DNA of 64,000 bases from Epiperipatus broadwayi (lineage: Eukaryota; Onychophora; Udeonychophora; Euonychophora; Peripatidae): NCBI GenBank assembly GCA_028023455.1, contig JAQFVV010000022.1, forward strand, positions 7,273,100 through 7,337,099. The letters are read 5' to 3'. Of the stretch, positions 55,701 to 64,000 are shown piece by piece. The notes beneath the pieces are model-generated. The model made no database searches. It saw nothing but the letters and a program-made list of their open reading frames with translations, and was not told the origin of the DNA. Position 1 is the first letter of the stretch. Every line of letters begins with the position of its first letter. The position numbers were made by a program, and so were the translations under genes.

Positions 55701-56359
55701 GAATGCCATATGACTTCCCAAATAATAATCAATGATTTTATTTGCTTAAAATTCACAGATCATTGATTATTCAATGATAAAGTAGAGAATCTATCAAAAA
55801 ATATCAATGAGTAATTACTTCAGTACAAATAAGCCAATAGGAGCCATTTCTAATGAAGACCACTAAAAAAGAGGGGTTTCTGAAAAATACATTTATAAGT
55901 TCTGTGGCATCACCAAATAACAAAGTAACAAAATAGCAGTCAAAGTCATACTTATCTATTGAAAACATCTTAATATTCCAAACACCATTCCTAAACTTCC
56001 TGGATGATCATTTATTCATGATCCATTATTTTCCAGGTTAGCATTGTAACGATATATAAATATGTCGTTACATTTATTTAAAATAAAAACTTAAAAGTTC
56101 ACAAATAAAAGGAAAAAACTAAACGCTAAAATTAAAATGTTTGTTAAACATATATATATTCGCACGGATGCTAAACTTTAAAAATATTTTTTTCATAAAC
56201 AAGAAAAAAAAGTATTTGAACGTATTTTTTTAAATAAAAAAATACAAGATTGAAATATATAAATATTTTAATAAAAAAATAACATAAGTTAAAATAAAAA
56301 CAGGTATTAATTAATTCCTGTAATCTGTAAATGGAAATGATTGTTTATTAATTATCTAA
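55701..56359. other. AT-rich intronic sequence, nothing recognised
   Basis: AATCAATGATTTTATTTGCT near 55728 and CAGATCATTGATTATTCAAT near 55757 form a weak inverted repeat. No exon. Confidence 0.3.
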
Positions 56360-57560
56360 AAGCTGTGTAATTAAAAAGTCAGATGAAAAGTTAGATAAGA
56401 GAAGAAAGAAATTTTAGCTTGACCAATGGAAGCACTAAGCCTTGGCTCGGACCCTAATGAAAGTGATAGACTAGTGACATTTTGTTCATTGAATCCTTGT
56501 GGATAATATAAAAAGGGAAATACAGTTTTTTTCGGACAGTTCCAGCGTTGTGTGTTTGAGAGATGTGGTATGACGCACATACCACACTCTCTATAAAAAA
56601 AAAAATGAAAGGACTGTGATACCTTGAACCAGCTATTGCCATCTCCAGAACATTACCTTCCAACGGAGGCGTCGGGGGAATTAAAAGCATAAACCTGGAC
56701 TCTTCTACCATAAGCTATATGAAATGAATAATTGTTAAAATCAATTAAGAACTTTCGTCAAGTTTTACAAATTGATAAACAAGCCAACTGAAATGTTAAA
56801 ACGGACTCTTATCTGACTTTTGTAAGTTTTTAAATCAAATTAATAATGTTTAATTTTATATGTTTTCCGATTGATAAACATCATTTCCATTTTTTTTTTT
56901 CTTATTGTAAAGATTATTTAAATGTATGAAATTTAAGTGGTTTATAGACGCTTGCATGGATTCGTTTGCGGTTAATTATATTTTGGTTTTCATATTTGAT
57001 CAAAATATATAGACATTCGATAAATAATGATACCTTACGGTGAGTATCTAAAATGTATTTATTCGGATGTCTTTTAAGTTATTGGTGACAATGCAAGTAT
57101 CTTATGGTGAATACTATTGGGTTACTTATAAGTTTCCCTCTGCGATTGTCGGTATCAATAATTTTGTATTTTGATCGTTTATGTTTATTTTGAAATGTTT
57201 TTGACCGTGGAATCTATGTAATCGATCTATACCCAACATTTTTAAACAAATCTGTGCGAACGTATTTAAATGTTAAAATTAAGTCGGGCGTGAATGGCTA
57301 TATAGTTTTGTAAAGTTGTATTAAGGGAGGGTAATCTTAGGTTATTCATTTCGTAGTTGAATTGGTTCAATGGATTGGATATATTTGTGTAATTAGTAGA
57401 TGTAGTATGAGGTCCGCTACGGGCAGGATTATAGATATACGCCACACACCCTCTGTTTGCCTATGGATGGGTTTGTAAGTCGGCAGAAGACCGCAGTCCA
57501 TTCCTATGGAGTTTTTTGTTTATTGTTCTACTTGCCAACAGATGTCACATTCCTGTTGGT
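56360..57560 (+). other. LTR-like island with TATA box and hairpin
   Basis: AATATAAAAAGGG lies near 56506, followed ~50 nt later by a hairpin (GTGGTATG-ACGC-ACATACCAC, 56565-56586). The region has higher G+C, many CpG words and no long real frame. AACCAGCTATTGCCATCTCC on the plus strand is not a gene I recognise. 57400-57560 (GAGGTCCGCTACGGGCAGGA) has similar composition. It is probably a retroelement terminal repeat; ends are undefined. Confidence 0.3.
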
Positions 57561-58351
57561 GGAGAGTAAATGTCTTCTCTATTTCTACTTATTGTTCAGA
57601 TGTACATTCCTGACAATATAGTATTTTGTGTTGTCGTATCATGCTACATTGAATACATGAATGTATCAGATGGAATGGCGCCAATTTGGTTGCGAAATTT
57701 GTTGCCTAAGGTTAAATCAGGGAAGAATATTTTCTTTTCAAATGCAGATCTATGTAGTCTATTCATACTTGACTATCTAAATAATAATTAAACTCATTGA
57801 AACTTAGTTAAATGTAAAATTAAAAGTAAATATAAAAATCTAAAATGTTAAACTTATTCCTCAAAATTTAAATATTATTTTATATGTGCGTAAATAAATA
57901 TTTTTATATGTTAATTTCTGGCAGTGGCTTTTACTCTTTGATATTTAAGATATAAAATTTATAGATTTTTATCTCTGCGTCTCCGCTGAGCTAGTGACTT
58001 GGGCTAATGATCGGAATATTTAAATAAAATGGAATCTTAACAGCGCGTATCTGCCTACTCTATAAATTTTTCTAGGCTCAAATGCCTAGATGGCGCCCTT
58101 GTAGTGCAGATATTGTTTTTGCGGTTAGATTCGATCTTCACTTTCATTCCGATTGGTACAGCATATAAATGTTCACTATTCTAATAAGCTCATTTAATTG
58201 ATAATTCAAGCAATTTAAACTTATTGTACACCGAAATAAATAAAACTGCCAGATGCTTTTGTAGAGGCATATATTTATAAAAGCTAAAGTTTAACATTTG
58301 CTGTTAAACAAAGTTCAATTATTTAATTAAAAAGGATTAATTTTATGAATC

Positions 58352-58565
58352 AAAATGTTAAACCACTAAATGTCACATGATCACTATTCCTCAATAGCTT
58401 ATATAGTCATATGGGTCTGGCCACAAGCCAGAAACTAGTCTGGGGATATTGGATGAGTAGGCACTAGATGGGGATTTTATGCACAAGCCTTCTGGCATCC
58501 ATTGAAACTCTGGTTGGCACTGAGTGGCACTACTGTATGGAGAGTTTTGCCTGAATTAAAATGTT
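58352..58565 (+). mobile_element. Palindromic repeat family P, single-arm copy
   Basis: It starts ACCACTAAATGTCACATGAT, the outermost end of the family, then jumps (internal deletion) to GGCCACAAGCCAGAAACTAG and continues through the core to GAGAGTTTTGCCTG. AAAATGTT at 58352-58359 and 58558-58565 is a likely 8-bp target duplication. The CUGANGA box is deleted, so no hammerhead core remains. Confidence 0.7.
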
Positions 58566-59800
58566 CAGATTTTTAGATAACTACAAATACACAATATGAA
58601 ATATATGCAGATATAAAAACGATATTTATATACATGTTTAGAAACTTAATGAATCTGCTAATTCCTATTTATATTTAGGATAGTTAATGCGAACAATCAT
58701 TTTGTGTTATCATAGCAATTTAATAAATACAGAAAACTGAAAAGATTATTGGCATTTCGTTAATAAATCAAGACCATAAATTACATATTAAGCTGGAAAA
58801 ATGCTAAATTTAATTTCATATACAATTATCGGACAAAAACATTGCTGAACCTTGATATGACTTTAGCTGAGTTCAGTCATCTTCTCATAAATGCTATTTT
58901 CGGTAAATAATTCTAAATTCTTCGATTTAACAATGAAGAGCAATGTATACAAAAGCAGATGCATAATCATCATGAGTTTATGATTTAAGTCTAGTGGGAA
59001 TTCCACAATTTCTAGAAAAAAATTTACATGGTTTCACCAGTTTCCCGAATTTTTTAAGTTTAAAAATATAATGTATAGAATACATGTAGTTCCAGGTACC
59101 TAAGGGCATGATCCACTTTATCATCATTTATTAACACATACTTAAAAAAATATTTGCTCCAATTGGCTTAATTAAATATATTTTCATATTAAATTCATAA
59201 GACCAAATAATGCCAATGGACTGCTTTTCTAATAAAACATCTTAAAATGATTTCTTCTGGGTATGTAATTACAATTTTTTATTATTTATACATTAGGCTA
59301 ATGGTAAATTTTAATGGTAGAGAGCCATTAGTTTTGCTTATACCAAGAACAGCTACTGCAATTGGTCTTAATGAATATTAGATTTTAAGGTTCTTATAAA
59401 AATTTTACATTATTCTAGTAGTCTAGTTCATTTGTTATTATATATTACCACCAAACAAAACGATTTAGTGGTATAATGTTTAAAACATTCATCTATTATG
59501 ACCATCATCTGGAATTCATATTAGCCCGAGAAAATTTGGAAATTTATTTAAGTTCCAAATAAGCCAAATTTCACTTTCAGGCAACCAGTTCATTGCTAAC
59601 CCAGAAAGCAATTCAATATTGGTTGACAAATGATATCTACCTATTCTTATTTAGAAAATAAAATGGAAAATCAATAAAACCCTCATGGCCAGCAGTAGGC
59701 AAACATGATAACAGCTTTTCCTTTGTTATTCCTCCAAAGAGAAGCTAATAGACTAACCTTTGTTCTGCAGTGATCTTTTTGAAAAGTTTTATCTTATATC
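58566..59800. other. AT-rich intronic sequence
   Basis: No exon-like sequence on the minus strand. 59470-59640 contains tRNA-like words but no clear boxes. Confidence 0.3.
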
Positions 59801-60916
59801 CAGGGTAGAGGAATACTTTTTCCGCCAAGAACCATTTGGATATTTATAATATCATTCACAGACCATAAAAAATGATCGACTTAAAAATTAGCCTGCTATA
59901 TTTGATCAAAAATTTAATTAATTTACCCTTAAACATTAAGTGTGGACAACCTTTTCAACTGAAAAGCCAATTTCAACTTTCCCTTTTTAAACGAGGTTTT
60001 TTTTTGTGAATTAAAAATAAAGTAACATCATTATTATTAATGACTGTTTCATAATTAAAAATATTTTTTTAATTTGCCTTGTAACTATTTTCCAAATATT
60101 TATATTCTCGAATTTCTTTTTATGTTCTGGGTAGAATAATTCTATAGCAGCTAAAATAGTTTTTTATAAACTCCCATTCAGAAAAGCATTTTGAATTTTC
60201 TCCCTTCCTTTTCTTTTTTTCTAAAATAATATAACTTGCTTTCACATAATTTTATGATTTGTTTATACATTTTATAAAGCATGTTAGTCACTTGAAGGTC
60301 TTTTTCAAGTTTTTTATTTTAATATTTCTTTCGTCTCTAACACTCTTGTTGTAATCAGAATGTTTTAATAAATAATGCCTCTTAATATTGTGTTATTTAT
60401 TAACTGAAATATTTTCCAGACATATCAGGCACATCATTTTACTATTTTTTATAATTAAAAAAAATATGTATTGGTTCATTTCTTTTGAAATACATGATTT
60501 TCTGAATTACATTTATTTTATTTGGTGTAGCCACCATAATAAAAAAAAATTAATGCAAAATAATAAAACGAAGTAAAATTCGAGTGCTATTTTTGTTAGT
60601 ATAAGTTCATCTGCAAAAATCACTATAAAAACAAACAAAATGCCCTCAGATTAAATCTGTACTTCACAATATAGATAAATTTTGGGGATTATTACATCTC
60701 TGATAGAATGAATTACAACTATTATAAAGGTTGAAGAGAGAAAAGAAATATTTTATTTTACTTAACTCTTCTTAGTTCAATGTTTGCATTTCATATATTT
60801 AAATAGAATTTTTTACAGGGTCATTTTATATACATTTTTAAAAATGTCTAAGGACCAGATTGAGAAAGCTTTTGAGGGCAGGATTTAGCCCAAGAGTCTG
60901 AGGTTCTCTACCCCTG
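59801..60916. mobile_element. Non-autonomous hAT-like element
   Basis: The left end CAGGGTAGAGGAATACTTTT at 59801 and right end read back from 60916 as CAGGGGTAGAGAACCTCAGA are hAT-type terminal repeats. Adjoining GGCAGGATTTAGCCC near the right end fits the G/C-rich subterminal sequence of such elements. No transposase frame is present. No matching 8-bp duplication was found (CAATAATG on the right only). Confidence 0.6.
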
Positions 60917-61324
60917 CAATAATGAAATGATTTAAATATCTGAAACAGTTGCAAAATAGTATAGAAATATATTTTTAACCTATTTAAGATGTAAATAATT
61001 GCAATTATTCATTTGCTTTCTATTGGAGATCTCAATATACATAAACCACTTTTTAAATTCTTGAATATACAATTGCTGCATTCAACTAATCCCTTGACGT
61101 GTTCCAAAGTAAATGAATTATAAGTTTATATATATTTGAATTATATATATATATATTGTAACGGGGTACCCTATCCATGAGAATAACATATGTATAGGAC
61201 ATACGCGTGTTTATATAATTAGAACATAATAGTTTCTTTTTTTTTTCTCTTCTTAAAATTATAACACAAATATATATAAGTAATTCTGCATCCAGTGCAC
61301 GGTACTCATATTTCTCGCCCAGCA

Positions 61325-61500
61325 TATTGTACCGGTCGAAATCCACCACCACCGCAAGTCAAATCGGATTCAAACTCAGGCGGTTCAAAACTGAATTCAA
61401 ACCCAACTCAACAGCTCAGATAGTAGTCATCGACAGCACAGTGCTATGCGCCAAGAAACTAGCTCAACGGTTGGTGAGGACTAGATACCCTTTTACAGAC
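61325..61500 (-). mobile_element. tRNA-derived SINE (family S2), copy 3
   Basis: On the minus strand: TTGAGCTAGTTTCTTGGCGC (A-box-like), GAGTTGGGTTTGAATTCAG (B-box-like), GAGTTTGAATCCGATTTGAC, and GACCGGTACAATATGC as the 3' end, shared with the copies at 23850 and 45780. The plus-strand frame over it is not a gene. Confidence 0.5.
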
Positions 61501-64000
61501 ACGAATATCTAATAATTAATTACTTTGAATACTTTTTAAATCGAATCATATGTATGTTCGGGTTGCCAACACAGACAGCGAGTATTAACATTTAAATAAT
61601 TATAAAAAGAATGATGAACTAAGAAACCAAGTATGTTAGAAAATATTTAATAATAATAATAATTTGTTTTGTTCAATAAAATATAGATTGCATTAGTTAC
61701 CTCTAGTCTTTAAAATAATTTATAAATATAATAAGCGTGGCGGTCCTTATCATATGCCAACAAGTATTACACAACATGGGATTCTATGTCTATGCCCCCA
61801 ACGAGAAATATAAAGGCAGATAAAGGTATTCATTAAGAACGGAAATGATTGTTCTAATTTTATTACGGTGGAATGTGAAATTTATTTTCACATTCGGGAA
61901 TCTATTCATGAAGAGCAAACGTATTTTAAGGCATAACTTTAATCTTGATTTGAAAACGGATTTAAACTAAATATATTTGAGAATTGGTTCGACTTTAATT
62001 TAAATCACTTCATCACGAATTACGAGCGCGGAGCGGGTTTTACCGGGACAAAGATGCACGGTACTGACGAATTACAAGGCAGAGAGTAAAATTGAAAGAT
62101 GATCGCTAGTCGATGATCGAAGTCCTATGGCGGCTTGCATTCGGCAAGTCTTACGCCCTTTGACTAATGAATCGGAAAGGAAGTACTTTCTTCCTCGAGA
62201 AATTTAAATAAGAGAATATGATCACCGACCAGCCTAACGGAGCGGAAGATGGCCCTACGTCAGCAACATTTGATGATGATGACTTGATAGTCATCGTTGA
62301 AAAATCAAACCCATGTAAAATGCTCTACGTGATGACTTGACCAATTAATTAAAGTCAAACGAACTTTTATCGAACTATTTTAAAACATTTATAAACTATA
62401 TTAATTATGCCCTAATATCGTGCCCTTCCTGAATATTAATATAAAATAACAAAAGTGGAATTAAAATACATTTAACCCTTTATCGACCCTTTTTGCAATA
62501 AAAACATTTAAGGTTATATTCGAATAAATATATATTAGTAGAACAAGAAATCAATATTTTAACATTTTGTGAGTATATAAACACTTGTAACTTAGGAGCT
62601 GGGGACATAGGTGAAAACGGAGCAAATAATTTATTATTAGCTAATTATAAAAATAGTAAACGTATAATATTTTCTTTCGACTCGATGATTAATAGAACTT
62701 ATAAATTTAGTTCTAATGGGCGAGAATAACTATTTAAAATTTATATTATATTATTTGCGTGAGGCAAATAGAACCAAGGAGCTCATCGAGTCGAAAAATT
62801 ATTGGCATATAATTTTAAATACGACATTAATAAAGCACACTAACATATATATATTAAACGAACCGCCAGGTAAGAAAAGAAAAAGTTTAAAGACTAGAGA
62901 TTTAAAGAATTACGAGATAGATTTACAGTAGCATGAATAAAAGGTTTTATAAAAAATTGTTACATTAAAGAATAAAGAGCTCTTAAATAGGAGGAGAGTA
63001 AAATAAAGTTCGAACTGGCCAGAAAGTTTAACGTTCATTATAGAAATATATTACCCTCCGTGCTTGTCCTTAAGTTACTCCTCCAAGTTGTTGAAAACGT
63101 AGGCACCATTGATTGATTATTGGAACAGTATTTTAGTAGCTTTCATAATTTTAGCAGAATGATCGGTCCGGAAAAAGGTTCAGCAGCTCCATTGAAGATT
63201 TCTCAGGACTTTAGGAACCGTAGCCAGATCCCTGATGTTCTAGCCCTCTATCATGATGAAATACAATTTTTATACACACAGAGTTCACTGCACTACTCTA
63301 CAACCAAAACTAGTCCCTTCTCCTGACTTTTCAGGGCTATATATATTGTCCAGATGCCTTAAGGCTAGCGCTCATTTTCTTATCAATTAGTTGTTTTCAA
63401 ATACATTCCCTCGATAAGGCTTTCAAACTAATTTTTGAATTCCTTTCCTAATTAGAAAATGAATTCTTAAAATCCGAAATGATTTTAATTAGAAATTGAA
63501 TTCTTATCTTTTTCCAATTAATAAAACTTTACTGTTGTTTTTGAGAATTTGAGAGCTTATCGAAAGAATGTAGTTTTTAATCAACAACACTTTAACAAAT
63601 TATTTAAAATTAAAAAAAAACAAGTATTCCCGACGCAATGAAACTTTCGAACAATTATATATTTTTAATATTTACAAGTATATACGCACAATCCACGCAA
63701 TTTAATATATATAAATTCATGAATATTTTCTCATGAATTTATTTAGAGAATTGATCAATTTTAAGCTAAACTAATTAATTTTAATACGCATTTGAAATAA
63801 ATTATTTATTATGGAAATTAGCGTGGATTGAACGTATAAAGCCCCATTGCATCGGAAATTTAAGGTTAGTATTAGGGTAAATAACATGAAGCTAGGATCG
63901 AACTCAGATCCGACTGCTTCAATATTTATGGACATCAATTTCTGACTCCAAGCGCCAATCATATCTACAAGTAAATAAGAATTATGCTGGGAGAGATCGA
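61501..64000. other. Mixed-composition stretch, unclassified
   Basis: 62020-62340 and 63000-63360 are GC-richer. Short frames at 62219-62341 (MITDQPNGAEDGPTSATFDD), 62716-62931 and 63120-63326 match no family I know. The tRNA-like segment at 63835-63970 (minus strand GAGTTCGATCC, a good B-box) suggests another SINE. Nicastrin exons were not found here. Confidence 0.3.

Noticed and set aside
56604-56700. Plus-strand QLLPSPEHYLP resembling a nicastrin 'LPPSSLQ.FL' segment
   Set aside because: It lies on the strand opposite to the nicastrin exons and has no splice sites in phase, so the similarity is chance.
61327-61512. 61-residue frame rich in Ser/Thr
   Set aside because: It is contained in a reversed tRNA-derived SINE (family S2).
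63820-63975. Possible tRNA gene on the minus strand (GAGTTCGATCC B-box)
   Set aside because: I could not draw a cloverleaf: no acceptor stem pairs and the spacing to any A-box is too long. It is better explained as a SINE.
1-64000. CRISPR array, bacterial operon or ribosomal RNA gene
   Set aside because: No regularly spaced direct repeats with unique spacers, no rRNA signature words, and the spliced genes show eukaryotic nuclear DNA.

Overview
This window is a very AT-rich, transposon-dense piece of an animal nuclear genome, almost certainly an invertebrate. It holds spliced HSPA13 and nicastrin exons, GT-AG introns of 6-10 kb, Penelope-like elements, several non-LTR retrotransposons, hAT elements and tRNA-derived SINEs. 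I cannot name the species from sequence alone. Nearly all short open frames are chance frames or transposon fragments.

Host genes. Two genes point at each other. On the + strand, the terminal exon of an HSPA13/STCH-type Hsp70-family ATPase lies at 2190-2737; its earlier exons lie left of the window. On the - strand, four consecutive exons of nicastrin (gamma-secretase subunit) lie at 55001-55088, 46461-46609, 39662-39782 and 29727-29947. Reading phases match at all three junctions and the last exon ends in the conserved membrane anchor. The 5' part of nicastrin lies beyond position 64000. The two stop codons are 27 kb apart.

Transposons. 1-520 LINE relic; 4382-5880 palindromic repeats, one inside a SINE; 6190-7240 Penelope relic (family C); 9870-10783 ZBED-type hAT relic; 11085-11490 palindromic repeat with a tandem triplication; 12000-13110 LINE relic; 13223-14205 diverged palindromic repeat; 16156-17169 two foldback elements; 17679-18230 LINE endonuclease relic; 21090-21490 palindromic repeat; 21840-23700 LTR-like island; 26950-29230 LINE relic; 30314-31980 Penelope family B in inverted halves; 34855-38549 Penelope family A as two almost identical 1.72-kb inverted copies; 40103-41455 a hAT MITE and a full palindromic repeat; 41958-46424 a composite with 53-bp terminal inverted repeats; 48775-49310 foldback; 51780-53070 LINE relic; 56360-57560 LTR-like island; 58360-58557 palindromic repeat; 59801-60916 hAT.

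Most interesting. (1) The dispersed palindromic repeat carries a 59-nt segment in seven instances that folds like a type I hammerhead ribozyme. Its copies are flanked by direct repeats of 8-14 bp, which suggests a retrozyme-like or Penelope-mobilised non-autonomous retroelement. (2) The minus-strand Penelope copy contains an exact 15-nt Illumina adapter at 36114-36128 plus several 1-2-nt indels, so this palindrome looks partly mis-assembled or poorly polished. (3) Three distinct GIY-YIG Penelope families sit in one 64-kb window, and two share a terminal hairpin with compensatory base changes.
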